The notes under the pieces were generated by a model. It saw only the letters and a program-made list of their open reading frames with translations. It did no database searches and was not told the origin of the DNA. Shown one piece after another: positions 10,489-22,100 of a stretch of 64,000 bases of DNA. Both the position numbers and the translations under genes were made by a program. How positions within the stretch are numbered: position 1 is the first letter of the stretch; each line of letters opens with the position of its first letter. The stretch lies in the NCBI GenBank assembly GCA_945643635.1, contig CALZFC010000010.1, positions 2,679,501 through 2,743,500 on the forward strand, given 5' to 3'. Source of the DNA: Allodiplogaster sudhausi (lineage: Eukaryota; Nematoda; Chromadorea; Rhabditida; Diplogasteridae).

Positions 10489-10746
10489 TTTCTGTTGAAT
10501 GAGAATCCTTCTTACAGAATTGTGAGTCTTGACGACAGGCCCATTTCTACCCGATTTCGCCCTTCCTTCGACGTAGGTGATCATTGTCTTAATGTTTCGT
10601 TGCGTAGCAGCTACACTCTCATCCTTGTCTGGATGTTTCGTTGCTTAGTAACTACTACTCATCATAATGTTCCTTCAAGCTTTGATGTTTCACTCTTACG
10701 TATCTCAAAGTATGTTTTATTTAGTTAAATTTAGTGGAATAGGAAG
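10489..10746. other. Promoter-side sequence of gene A, duplicated elsewhere
   Basis: This lies upstream of gene A, which reads leftward. It has no exon I can support. A related sequence lies at 40160-40330, with shared stretches such as GTTTCGTTGCGTAGCAGCTA and TCCTTCAAGCTTT. The upstream region was therefore duplicated together with the signal-peptide exon. Confidence 0.55.
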
Positions 10747-11650
10747 TTATTCGAGTTTACAGTCAAAAGTACTAGTGGTAAAGGCGGGAAGTAACTCGAG
10801 ATCGTAGTCAACTGTAGTCTTTGGCAGGAAGAAGAAAGCCTTCTTGAGCCTGGCATTCCTAAAATGGCAGAAAGATTTCATTTATAACGCAGCTTTTGTA
10901 ATAAATGTTTACTCACATAATAGCCCATCCTGGATCGTGATGATCGGAGTCGATGATTCGGTAAAGTCTGACGGAAAAGTCTGACAGTTCATCCATCACG
11001 ACGTCTGGAAGCCTTTATAAATTTCATTTAAGATTAGCAATGACAAGAATGACTGTGGTATTTTAAGAAATACGATGTTAAAGTACAATTCTACCTAAGG
11101 TTGTTATTTATAAAGAAGACTGGGTTGATGAGCAGCTTCCTGGAGTACCCGAAAAGACCCAGGTCCGTTTCCTTCTTGGAGTCGAACGTGTAATACCCAG
11201 CAATCGAATTTAATTTTGCGTGACATCAATGTTGGTCTGAAAATATTCTTTTTAATAACCACTTTGTAATACTTAAATATGTTCAGGTAACCTCAATGTT
11301 AAACACGATTTTGTCGTAAATATTCATCAGCTTGCGAATGAGCTCTAAATGCAGTCTGCCATAGCGCATCGTATCGCCAAGGTTGGTCTCAGGATCCCGA
11401 AAAATATGCTTTTTTGCGACAAAAATTTTTCTTATTATTGCTACAAATTGCTGTTTGCTCAAAAGAAATTTTTTCAAACATAATCTCCAACGATTTACCA
11501 CAAATAGACGAATTCTAACTTTATTGCCTACTGGAAAAAAATTAACAATGAAAGCAGACTTCACTTACCAGACATGACGATGCAGATCTCACCAGACACT
11601 GGGAGCGGGCGGTTGAGCAGTTTGGATGTGGACGGTGGAGGAATGTTCAT
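10747..11650 (-). CDS. Gene E: uncharacterised small gene, five exons, possible frameshift
   Basis: The proposed start is ATG at 11650. Exons are 11650-11569, 11440-11292, 11236-11095, 11012-10917 and 10858-10747 (TAA). Junctions 1-2, 3-4 and 4-5 keep frame. Exon 3 is 142 bases and does not fit the phases on both sides: its start runs into TAA, while its later part is open (SIAGYYTFDSKKETD onward). The options are a one- or two-base indel or a downstream acceptor after GACTCCAAG. The product would be about 160 residues with segments such as MRYGRLHLELIRKLMN and IIDSDHHDPGWAIM, and with no signal peptide or membrane span. I do not recognise the family. The coding-like composition and matching splice phases argue that it is or was a real gene. 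Confidence 0.5.
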
Positions 11651-12227
11651 AGTCGTTGTATGCGACTAGCAGATGAAGAGAAACTCGTGTTCATGACGAG
11701 AGGAGAAGATTGGAGGGCACTAGACCATGATTCGATCCGTGTAGAGAATGATCAGTGGAGGCAGTAGGAAGACGCTTTTCGAGCCTCATTAGAGTTGCAC
11801 TCATGATACCTATTTATTCGTTTGCAGCTACCATATTAGCACTCTGTCTCTGTCTCTTCCTCACTTGTTCTCTGTCGCTCTCAGTATAGTCATAGTGAAG
11901 TGGTAATTGCTGTCCAAAGTGCAAAATCTGTACCGTTATGTTTGCCACAGCCAGCTTTATGTACCATCGGCATGAATTTAAATTTACAAAAGTTTTAAGC
12001 AAACAGCAGATCCTGGGACTCAACATGTAGGTAGTAAGCATTGTATGTAGAGTCATTGGAATCCCAGGCATAGTAGGCTAAACACATTTTACGTCATTCT
12101 GATGATCGATTCTGGAAATCAGCTGATCGAATGGTTAGCATCATATTTTATCAACAAATGTATATTATGGACATACATGGAGTGAATACGGCATTTAATT
12201 GCAGAATTCAATCCATATTATCTTCAA
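11651..12227. other. Intergenic, 3' flank of gene B
   Basis: No supported gene. 12120-12227 belongs to the conserved 3' flank shared with genes A and C. 11830-11900 has CTCTGTCTC-type low-complexity sequence. Confidence 0.5.
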
Positions 12228-14644
12228 TCATGCGCAAATAGAGTCGCTGTTCTTTAAGTAAGGGGTGCAGCAGTTCGGCGCAGGAAAACGACACAGCTCA
12301 CGCGAGCCGCACGGCTCCGTCTGGCTGGCGTCATCGCTGGAATTTATATTTATATTTTATTATTTTAATTTTCACCATAAAAAAAAACTTTTTTTAGTAA
12401 TTGAAAATCAGACATAATTTTCCAATCACCTTTTGTATATCTTTACTTACTTTCTTTCTGTATATTACCTGCACTTGCAGCTTGAGGTGCAGTCCCGCGT
12501 GCGAGTCTGCTTTCCGCACCAGCCACACGGCGGGGAGCAGTCGCCCGTCCACTCCGACCATTCGGACCAGGTCGGGATGCACTGGAGGGAAGAAAGTAGG
12601 AAGGACGACGAGAAGAGGTACATTTACAGACAAAAGATTTTGGTAGGTCTATTGAACAAATTGAATTATTCATTGTTATCAATGGTTTCTCAAAATTTAT
12701 TGATTTACCTGAAAGATATGTTAGCATAGGTTTCATTGAACACATTAATTTACTGTTCAATCATTGATTTGCTGAAGGAAGAGAACGTGTCATTCTAGTG
12801 TCCAAGTATGTATGTGTGCATTCAAAACTCAAAGTGTAACATTGTTGTTTCTGTGAAAATAGAGAGACCCCGTTTCTTTTCTGCGAATCTTAATATTGGC
12901 TTCCAATTTTCAATCAATACTACAAAGATTTCATTACAATGGAACCAGATACAGGGGTTGTTGTTGTCGACGTCATCGTAGTTGTTGTGGTGGCTAAAAA
13001 GAATTAATTTTGTTTTTTAAAGCTATTTCTTAATTTTTTAACTTGTTTGCTCACTGCGAAAAGTTCATACAAAGTATTGTTTTGTGACAATTGCGCAATC
13101 GATTGTGCGAGAAAAAGTCGTCTGGACGTTTATATTCCAATGTTGTCGGGAAGGACATTTACTGTTATCCCAGACGTGGAGATCGCAAAAGGTAATTCGT
13201 GATATTCATAATTCGAGATATACGTTCTCATTTTCGAGCATTGAAAGATCAGACACATTCAAAATGATCAACGTTGTTGAACATTCAAAGGAGCACGAAA
13301 CAGCCGTAATCCTTATGAATTCTCTCTAAATCACATGGCATCTCGCTCTCTTGTGTCTGGCCAGAAGCGGCGAATTCACGCGTGGGTTTTTGGCTCCTTG
13401 AATGCACTAACCAAAAACAGCGCAAGTCAGCTGCGGATTCGCGTAAAACGACCCCGTGTAGTCCTTCCACTGATTGTTCACCGAAGTACACGTGAGCGTC
13501 GAGTCGAGTCGAGTGACGGTGCCGTCGGAGCGAGTTGCCTAAAGTGGATTCGCAATTCGCAATTATTGCTACCTTCGGCAATGATGATTGCATTTAACCT
13601 TTCTTTGTGGTGTGAAACTTCTACAATTTGGGGTGTGAAGATAATAAAATTTAATACACAAATGAATTCGCAGACTCGTAGTGGCGAGGTGATGAAAACA
13701 ACACGGTTTTCTTGCCGTTTCTTAAGCCCCCTTTCAGCGCTCCTTTCTATCAAAACAACTACAATGTGTGTATGTACCGATGCGATGTACCCGTTCGGGC
13801 AGCGCAGCGTCGTGCAGTTGCTGTACGGATTCTTCTCGAGCAGCGTCGAGGTCGTGCACGAGTAGCCGGCCGGACACGTCGGTGACATGGAGAACGTGCA
13901 CTGATCGCAGCCTTGAATCGGACGACATTGACAGGATAGCGAGAAAGAGTCTTTTTCTTGTGAAAAGAATTTGGAATCTATGTCAAAACGTCATCTGCAC
14001 CAAAAAGAGCAATATGCTTTAAAAAAAATAAAAATAACAATGATAATAATAATTCCATTGAATTTCTGCTTACTAGGAAGGACCTTGCAGTTGAGCGCTG
14101 TCGGATTGATCACCTTGTTATTCGCATAGAAGGCGCCATTAGAACAGTTTATCTTATCCGCCGCCAACCACGAAAGGCCGCTTTTGTACTGCAAAGGCGA
14201 CTCATTTTGTGTGCGCGCTGTATTTTCTACGCTCTACGCTACATAGATTTCAGATAATTAAATGGTCACAAGCGAAAATAGTGAGTGAAGGTTATTGTCT
14301 TCACGCTAAAGATATTACAAAAAATATTCCAAATTTTTCCCCGTTTTCTTTTACATGCTGTCTAATCAGCGTTCTTAGAAAGATACGGGTAGAGTGAGAG
14401 TTTGAAAGAGTCAAAGAGATAGGAAGGCAGATTAAGAGAGATCGGGATAGAGTAATAGTTAGTATATTTGTTGTTTTCTTCTTGATTGGACTGACAACTG
14501 GCTGCGCGAATGGCTGAAGGCACGAGACGATGCAGGCGTCCTCTCGCAGTTTGCTCGGATCACAAGTCGCGCCCGTCTGGCAGTTCGCGCCGCCCGTCGA
14601 GCCAGTCGCCGCCGGAATGGCCTTGTTGCACGTGCAGGGCGGCG
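12228..14644 (-). CDS. Gene B: secreted protein with two Cys-rich nematode-type domains plus TSP1, 5' end not found
   Basis: Exons 14644-14499, 14188-14074, 13911-13778, 13538-13412, 12993-12953, 12581-12469 and 12336-12228 (TGA) have matching phases throughout, giving about 260 codons. The first two exons form one Cys-rich domain (PPCTCNKAIP, NCQTGATCDPSKL, then NCSNGAFYANNK and LNCKVLPSC). The next two form a second (CDQCTFSMSPTCPAGYSC, RCPNGYIAS, LTCTSVNNQWKD, GSFYANPQLTCAVF). Their layout resembles nematode DUF281-type secreted proteins, which is my inference. A 41-base exon encodes a Thr-rich linker, followed by a TSP1 exon (WSEWSEW, CSPPCGWCG, RTRDC) and a Cys-rich tail. The signal peptide exon should lie above 14644 but was not recognised. 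The intron there holds a minisatellite. Confidence 0.75.
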
Positions 14645-14656
14645 CTACGAATGTGG

Positions 14657-14872
14657 TGGTGGGTTGTGAGTTGGAAGTGGGTTGATGGTGGGATGGAAGT
14701 GGGATGAAAGCGGGTTGGAAGTGGGTTGTAAGTGGGCTGGAAGTGGGTTGAAAGTGGGTTGGAAGTGGGTTGGAAGTGGGTTGAAAGTGGGTTGGAAGTG
14801 GGTTGGAAGTGTGTTGGAAGTGGGTTGATGGTGGGATGGAAGTGGGATGAAACTGGGTTGGAAGTTGTGTTT
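14657..14872. repeat. Minisatellite, unit about 10-11 bp (GGAAGTGGGTT)
   Basis: About 20 tandem copies of (G/A)AAGTGGGTTG variants lie immediately upstream of the first recognised exon of gene B. They probably fall inside its intron. The minus strand reads as a Pro/Thr/Phe-rich repeat (HFQPTFNPLPT), but this follows from the repeat and is not evidence of coding. Confidence 0.85.
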
Positions 14873-14965
14873 GAAATGGCCCGCAGAGCTTGTTTTTGAT
14901 TTACGTAAATTTAAGAATGAGGTGAAATTGTATTGATTATTAATGGCACGAGAAGGGTGCATGTT

Positions 14966-15620
14966 GGCATTGAGAAGATTTCAAGGGCAATAAGTCTACG
15001 AGTTGGCGGAGGCCAAGATGAGAAGCTTCCTTAAATGGAACTCAAAACTGACCAAAGAATGCATTTGCGGAGGAAGGGAAGAAGAAGAAGGTGAGAACCG
15101 CAGCCAAGACAGTGTACAACAGACGACGAATCATCGCAATTCACGAGGCAATCTCAATTGTTGAATAAAAATACATTATTAACAATTATATTATCATTCG
15201 ATCTAAATTCTGACTAAATGGTCGTGAAAATGTCCAAACAAACCAAGCACTGTTCCGCTGAAGTCTCCGAAATTGATGGAACGCAATTGGTTATCGGTAT
15301 GGATTCCGTTCGAATGCACTTCATTTGATATACAGCGAAACCGATGCCAAAGTGAAGACGACGCACTCAAACACGTATATGCAAATTTTTTCCTTCTTTG
15401 GCTGACTGAGTGCTCGACCATTGCTTGCTTTGACAATAGCTTGACTCTCTCGGTGCAACTCGTGGCCGTTCCGTTCGAAGATGTCCTTGCTTATTGTCAG
15501 TTTAAGCTCATACTAATCGCCTTATATTTCAGGAATGATGGAACGTCGGAGTCGCAGACGAGAACATCGAGCAAAGAAGAAAAAGCTGACGAATCCTGCC
15601 TGTGTTCTGAGTCGTGTGCC
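14966..15620. repeat. Segmental duplication, copy 1 (partner 17655-18340)
   Basis: Long stretches match the partner in the same order: TTTCAAGGGCAATAAGTC, AAAACTGACCAAAGAA, CGAATCATCGCAATTCACGA, TCATTCGATCTAAATTC, GGATTCCGTTCGAATGCACT and CAGGAATGATGG. Short open frames in both copies (near 15273-15540 and 18096-18287) are diverged and broken. The duplication spans intergenic or dead-gene sequence next to genes B and C, which suggests that whole gene units were copied. Confidence 0.75.
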
Positions 15621-15787
15621 TCTTGATTACATGCAAATCTCGGTGCTGATGGCTGTGCTTCATGATCCCCACCCCTCCCCCTTCCATCCTATTCCACTGG
15701 TTTTTTTTATCATCGTTTCCATCTATCTGTAATAAAAAAAATCTAATTAATATAAACGAAACTAGAGTAAAACAAAATTCATTACAG

Positions 15788-15982
15788 CGAACTCCCACTG
15801 AGCAGTACAACTGCACGCACGACAAACCACCATGTCAGATGGTGGACAGGGTGCTTCGGAAGAAACAGAACGGCAAAACAGGCGTTTATACAGAATACTG
15901 GCATACAGCTCATTGCGCATCAGCCAAGGAGCACGGCTGCGAACGAAGACGCGACAATGAAGCAATCTGCCTTTTCGATTAA
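15788..15982 (+). CDS. Cys-containing terminal exon of an unrecognised gene
   Basis: A TTACAG acceptor at 15782-15787 is followed by 65 codons to TAA, reading RTPTEQYNCTHDKPPCQMVD, then TAHCASAKEHGCERRR and ending LFD. Five Cys residues suggest an extracellular or secreted protein tail. Preceding exons could include the one starting at 15534 after a TTATATTTCAG acceptor, but phases could not be linked with confidence. It has no copy in the partner duplication. I do not recognise the family. Confidence 0.3.
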   Translation, partial: RTPTEQYNCTHDKPPCQMVDRVLRKKQNGKTGVYTEYWHTAHCASAKEHGCERRRDNEAICLFD

Positions 15983-16614
15983 TCAATGCTAATAGTTTTG
16001 TGCAACGATGAACTTTTTGCTTTCTGACTTTAGTATTTGGCATCTAAGCCATTGTTTTGTGTTGTGCAACAATGGATTAGACAAAGGTTGTGCAGAGAAT
16101 TTCTTGTGTCTTAACAGCTGCTTCCACAAAAGTAATAACTACATACTACGTAAATGTGCTTGTACTAACAACTTTTTTGTTCTTAAGATTCGCAGTAAAT
16201 CACTGATTTTGGTAGCTGGTCTGGCATCTTGCGGATAAACAAAGCATATAAAATGTATGTACGTCCCGGATGGTTTTTGTTTCTAGCAAACAATGCATTA
16301 TCTTACTGAAAGCCCATTGCGCAGCCATAAACCTCAGAAAAGTACACAACGAGATACCTTGATTGATTTTAAATTTTAAAACATTACTATATCGAACAAC
16401 TTTTCTTGATTTGTCAAAATTGTTGGCTTAGAGTGATTGGAATCCCAGTCACAGTGTCTTTATCGTTGGCTAAACACATCTTACGTCACTCTCATGATCG
16501 ATTCTGGAATTCAGCTAATCGAATGGTTCACATATTTTATCAAGAAATGTATTATGGATATACATGGAGTGAATACGGCATTCGATTGCAAACTTCAGTC
16601 CATATTATCTTCAA
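15983..16614. other. Intergenic, 3' flank of gene C copy
   Basis: No supported gene. 16500-16614 is the shared 3' flank of the TSP1 genes. 16190-16230 resembles 8735-8760 (TGGTAGCTGG.CTGGCAT), another sign of duplication between the flanks of genes A and C. Confidence 0.5.
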
Positions 16615-17127
16615 TCATGCACAAATAGAGTCGCTGTTTTTTCTGTAAGGGTCGCAGCATTGCGGCGCAGGAAAACGACAAAGCTCACGCGAGCCGCACG
16701 GCTCCGTCTGGCTGGCATCACCGCTGGAATTTAGATTAATTTAATTATCTTAATTGTCACCCTTCAAAACTTTTCCTTCATTTATAATTGAAAATCAGAC
16801 ATAATCTAACACTCATAATAAAATGCGCATCTGGATTCATGAAAGTTTGCGGAATAATTGTTCATTCAAATCCGCTTTCAATTTCCATCACACCAAATTG
16901 AACTATGTTCAGGAACGGCGTAGTTTCGTAGGACACGGAGAAATAAATATAGTTCACTTTCGCGCTACTTTCTCGTAGATTGTGTCTTTACTTACTTTCT
17001 TTCTGCGAATTAACCTGCACTTGCAGCTTGAGGTGCAGTCCCGCGTGCGAGTCTGATTTCCGCACCAGCCACACGGCGGGGAGCAGTCGCCCGTCCACTC
17101 CGACCACTCAGACCAGGTCGGGGTGCA
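16615..17127 (-). pseudogene. Gene C: isolated TSP1 and tail exons
   Basis: Exon 17127-17015 encodes a TSP1 repeat nearly identical to gene B (TWSEWSEWTGDCSPPCGWCG, RTRDC). Exon 16723-16615 encodes the Cys-rich tail (EPCGSRELCRFPAPQCC) and TGA. Both have the same lengths and phases as in gene B. No linker, N-terminal domain or signal peptide exon could be found upstream to 18 kb, where the segmental duplication begins. It is either a truncated duplicate or the 3' end of a gene with very distant 5' exons. The exons themselves are undamaged, so recent duplication or continued selection is possible. Confidence 0.65.
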
Positions 17128-17654
17128 CTGGAGGAAAGAAAGGAGTAAAGATGGCGAGAAGAGGTACATATACAGAAAAACGATTTTGGCAGGTCTATTG
17201 AACAAATTGAATTATTCATTGTTATCAATGGTTTCTCAAAATTTATTGATTTACATGAAAAACAGTTATATACATACATACGTTAGCATAGTACTTGACC
17301 GCATAATTTACTGATCAATCATTGACTTCCCGAACTTGTCATTATAGTGTCCACATATGTGTGCATGTTAAATTCAAAATGTAACAATGTTGCTTGCTGT
17401 GAAAGTTGAGAGAATACGAGAAAAGAAACTTCGACGTCGGGTGGATTGAGAGCGGAAGAAACAGCGCTGATAACATCCGTGACTAAGTCCGTGACTAAAA
17501 CCGTGTCAATGATCAGCTTCTACCTTATGCCTCTTTTTGCATTTTCTTTCGGGAAAATACTTCCAAAGTCCATAATTAAGTATATCATGGGCACTAATTG
17601 TATGAGTGAGGTGAAATAGTATTGGCTTTCAATGGCACGAGAAGGATACAAATT

Positions 17655-18340
17655 GACATTGAGCATATTTCAAGGGCAATAAGTCAAAAAGACATAGCTC
17701 TACTCTACCCAATTTGATGATGAGTTTTCGAGGGCCAAGATGAGAAATTTTTTTTCTGAAAGGAAGGCAAAACTGACCAAAGAACGCATTCGCAGCGGCA
17801 GGGAAAGAGAAGAAGATGAGAACCGCAGCAAAGGCAGTGGACGAAATACGCCGAATCATCGCAATTCACGAGGCTATCTGAATTGTTGAAGAAAAAACAA
17901 TCATTCGATCTAAATTCAGACTAAATGGTTATGAAAATTTCCAAACAAACCGTAGTAGTCTCCGCAATTGATGGCACACAATTGGTTATCGTACTTTTGT
18001 ATGGATTCCGTTCGAATGCACTTCATTTGATATACAGCACACTGAGCAGTGCAATGGCGGGAGAAAAAGTTGAGCTAGAGCTATTAGAATAATCAGTGAG
18101 TGATGTGAGAGCATGTCCAGAAGAGAGTAACCGATGTCAAAGTGAAGAAGAGAAACTCAAACACGGATATGCAAATTGTTTTCTCCTGTGGCTGACTGGG
18201 TGCTTGGTTACTGCTGCTTGCTTTGACTGTAGTCTGACTCTCTTGGTGCAACTCATGGCAGTTCGAAAATGTGCTTACCCAGTTTAAACTGATACTAATC
18301 GCCTTATAATTCAGGAATGATGGGCCGTCGGAGTCGCAAA
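17655..18340. repeat. Segmental duplication, copy 2 (partner 14966-15620)
   Basis: This is the second copy of the block at 14966-15620, in the same orientation. It has small insertions, such as the stretch around 17690-17725, and an insertion in the region around 18055-18115 that is absent from copy 1. Confidence 0.75.
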
Positions 18341-19189
18341 CACGAGGCACATGGCTTTCTTCAAGACACCTCTTCGTTGCATGTGTGTTTTATGATACAA
18401 AAATGGTACCTCTTCGTTACACGAAGAAAGAAAGGATGACGAATCCTGCTTCAATCAGTTTTCTCCGTTTTTGCACTCCTCTCGTTGCCGTTCCTCGCAT
18501 TGGCTTGTTCACTATCTCTCTTTCGCTCTCTGCTGTTTATCAGCTTGCTGTTTATCACCAATATTCTCAGAAGCCACATAGCCAACTTTTTATCTTGCAA
18601 ATTGAAAACATAGCGCAAAGTTTGAGAGTTTCCAATGTTTTGGCATTAGGGTGGGAAAATGTTTATGAATATTAGTGCGAGAAAGCCTTTTAAAGAATAG
18701 AAGATGTGGAAAGAGAAAGCCACTAACATGTATGTTCTTTGAAAACTGCGGTTGGTCTGGCTGAACGGATTTCCTCGCGCGGGTGTTGAACCGGTCTTAT
18801 GGACGACTTGAATTTTCTTTTTTACACTGATGCTATGGAATATGGGGAAGAAAGAAGTAAGATGATACATATAATGTATGAGAGATATGCGAGAAGAAAA
18901 GCTGAAAGGGAGGGAAAGAATGAATTTCGGCGGACAGTAAACAAAGTTGAATAATAATGCATTCGTCCCGTTTCTCCCCCCAATAAAAATGAGTTATTTC
19001 TCTCTCTCTCTCTCTCTCCCTCTCTCTCTCTCGCTCTCTTAGCTACTTCAAAGCATTATATTACATCAAAGATGGTTTTTGTTAACTGATGTATGCCAGA
19101 AAATCTAGAAAAAGGAAGCATGAACAGGAAAAGAATCCGCGTTATCAATCAGCTGATTAAATAATGTATGAAATGAAGGTAAGTGCATT
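18341..19189. other. Intergenic with CT microsatellite
   Basis: No supported gene. 18993-19040 is a (TC)n microsatellite. 18555-18680 resembles 32175-32290 (CTCAGAAGCCACATAGCCAA versus CCCAGAAGCCACGTTATAAA, then CAAATTG). 18915-18965 resembles the inner part of the inverted-repeat elements at 32.9, 34.6 and 36.8 kb. Confidence 0.5.
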
Positions 19190-22100
19190 TCAATCAAAGG
19201 ATATCATTTCGTCTTCATCATCGACGGTCGTCTCCATTGTTAGATATGGCGCCTGTAAAACAAATAAGATCAAGTTATGCGAAGAAACGTACTTGTTTCA
19301 ATTTCAATTCAAAAAATAAAATGGATTAATTACGGAGGAGGCCAGAAGGCTGAAATACCGGAAAGCTCTTTTGATAAACGTCTACGTAAAAGTTACAGAC
19401 ATGGTTGTGGATTCTAGAATTTAGATAAAAATATTAATTGCAACCGAACCGGATTCTGTGAGTGTTCTTCCTGGAAATCCGGTTGTGATGTCTCTTGCCT
19501 CCTCGAGTCATGCATGATGAGAGTGTTATTTTCCAATCGGCCCGTTAAGATTTCCGCCTCCTTCAAAAAGGCGCGTGTGATTAAGATCTTCATGAATAAT
19601 ATACATATCAAAAACGTATAAAATGTTGAGGATTTATTCCTCTGTGTTTTGCAGCTGATCAGAAATCTCTAGGATTAGCCTAACAATAGTTCATGTGTAC
19701 AAATTGTGCATGTAAATATGCAGAATATACAATAGCGCACAAACGACCTAACCATATGGCCGTCGGGAATGAAATCAAATGGAGATATGCCGGCACGGGG
19801 TCTTGAATTCGGCGTTTGTTCTCCATGCCTCTGATAACAAGCTTGCAATTTTCCACGTTGCAAGTTTGCTTTATGATTTATATGCAGTAGAAAAGTTGAA
19901 ATAGAAAAAGGAACAAATAATACCATTATAATACCCGAAGATGCTCACCACTGCCCATGTGTTCGCTGTGCTCGGCGGCGTTTTGTCTCCTTCGTTGCTC
20001 CAGTTCTCGTCCGGATAGACGCGGAACTGATTGTCCGTTACGGTGGCCGAGCTCAGCCTAGCGATCGGCCGTGTCGAGTGCGCCGCGAGATCGGATGGCG
20101 AGCGCTTGCGTCGTTTAAATCTGCGGTGACCTATTGGTAAGCACGCCGCTCTGCCATCCCAAGGTCCAAAGTTCGAATCTATACGAAAACCTTTTGCGAT
20201 TCAGGCAGATCGCGAGGCCGACCGCAGTCACAAAGAATAAGGTGCCAAGCGCGATAAGTCCGATAACCCACCATGGCATACCAGAGGGCTCTTTTGACTG
20301 CGACATGTGAATATTAAAAGTGAAAAAAGTAATAAAAAGGCCTCAAAGTTAGACATATGTATATATTAAATAAGGTATATACATATGTCTAGTAAGGCTG
20401 ACAGAGCCAGCTCCCTCGACGCAAGAGTAGACAGTTTGTCCCTTCGGCTTGGCGCAGTGGCTGCCTGCAGGACATGAGGGAACTCCGGGAAGACAGAGGT
20501 CGCCGGTCAAACAAGAAGGGTCGCGGACCTCTTGGTCAGATTCGCATTCCGTGCAGGTGCTTTGGTTGGAAAGTGGCTGGAAGACGAGAGAAGGAAGGAC
20601 TTGTCAGAGAAGTCGATTATGAAGGATGAAAAGATGTAACTTGATGAGTGCCTGGTGGGCAGCGGACGCAGTGCTTTGCATATGTGCTCTTGTCTCGTTC
20701 GAATTCTCCGGGATCGAGCCCGTAACAGGGCAGAGAGGCGTTGACGAAAGAGTCCTTGCCGCAGAAGAGGAGGTTGCAGTCAGTGAAGAGAGTGCTACTG
20801 GAAGAGAGTGAAGTGATAACGGAAAAGCGAGAATAGGAATAGAGAGGCTCGACGGCTGAATACTGAACGGAGCTCAATCTCGGCTCATTCTAACCTCTCG
20901 TGGGTGGTGTTCAAACCAGTCGGACAGGCTTTACACTCCGGGTCATTTTCGCCCTTTAAAATATTGATATTTTCTTTAACAGCGTAATATTATGAAGATA
21001 CCATAAATTTTTTGATATGTATGTATGTGTATCATGATAGAATAGCAGTTCATATTGATCTACTCTGTATGTCGCTCGCGGACATTGATTGCACTTGTAG
21101 TTCTTGTCCATTTCCATGCCCACTCCGCAGGTTCTTATACATTCGTCAAGACACTTGGCGCCCTGCATAAAAGCTAAGATAACTATGCCGTTTTGAAATT
21201 AGCTTGACAGAATGTAACGTCTACCGTATGATTGGTCGCCAAGCCGTGTGGGCAAGGTTTGCATTCGGTGCGCCCGAGTTCATCGTTGTATTGGCCAATA
21301 GGGCAGTCTTCGCAACTTGTGGTGTCCAGGGATAGATTTGAATAAGTACCCGGACCGCATCTGCCTCAAACGACTTTGGTTGTTGTTGACCATGCTTATT
21401 GTTAGGGATCTTGCTTTTTGCAGCTCTAAATAAAAACAAAAAAAAATTACGATAACAGTCGTTCGTCTCGTTGCATCCAGTGTGCCCGCCGGTCGTGAAG
21501 TCAGTGTCACAATGGGTGCAGCTGCGCATGTTGAGGCGAGCGGAGTAGGAGTCGGCTGGGCACGGCGAACACTTGTCCCCGTTGATGAATGTGCCCTGAG
21601 GGCACTGGGCTACAATGTATCAAAGAGAATGATCAGAAAACACGACAAAGCATATTTCACAATCTGGCAGACTCTCCATCTCACCACATCGACTGCCGCC
21701 GGGGCAGACTGGAACGGGATATTCTGAATCATCGCAAGCATAATACGCATTTTCTTCACCGAATGGACACAGTTGTTGTGTTGCGACGTGGTCCTTTTCA
21801 GCCGCCCTTAAATTATTTTAATTTTGTTTTCTTCCCAAACTATTGTTTATATATGTTCATATATGTACCTAATTAAAATTAACAACTGAAGAGAGTTGTT
21901 GAACGATGGCCGTAAGCGATCACAGGTTAAATCCGCGAGTTCTACTTTCTGCGGCAAGGTATGGCGTTCAAAATTTGAATTTGAATTGCGAAAAATCTGC
22001 TCAACTCACTTTGAAGCACTCGGAAAGAGTAGCGCAGATGTGAAACGTGTCCACTTCTGTTGAAGGTGTGATAGACTCAAAATTAAGCGTCATGAAACTC

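Noticed and set aside
14657..14872. Pro/Thr/Phe-rich repeat protein on the minus strand
   Set aside because: It is the translation of a 10-11 bp minisatellite and is placed in the probable intron upstream of gene B exon 14644-14499.
20121..20190. Functional tRNA gene
   Set aside because: Boxes A and B are recognisable, but the acceptor and T stems do not pair, and the sequence lies antisense inside a spliced intron.
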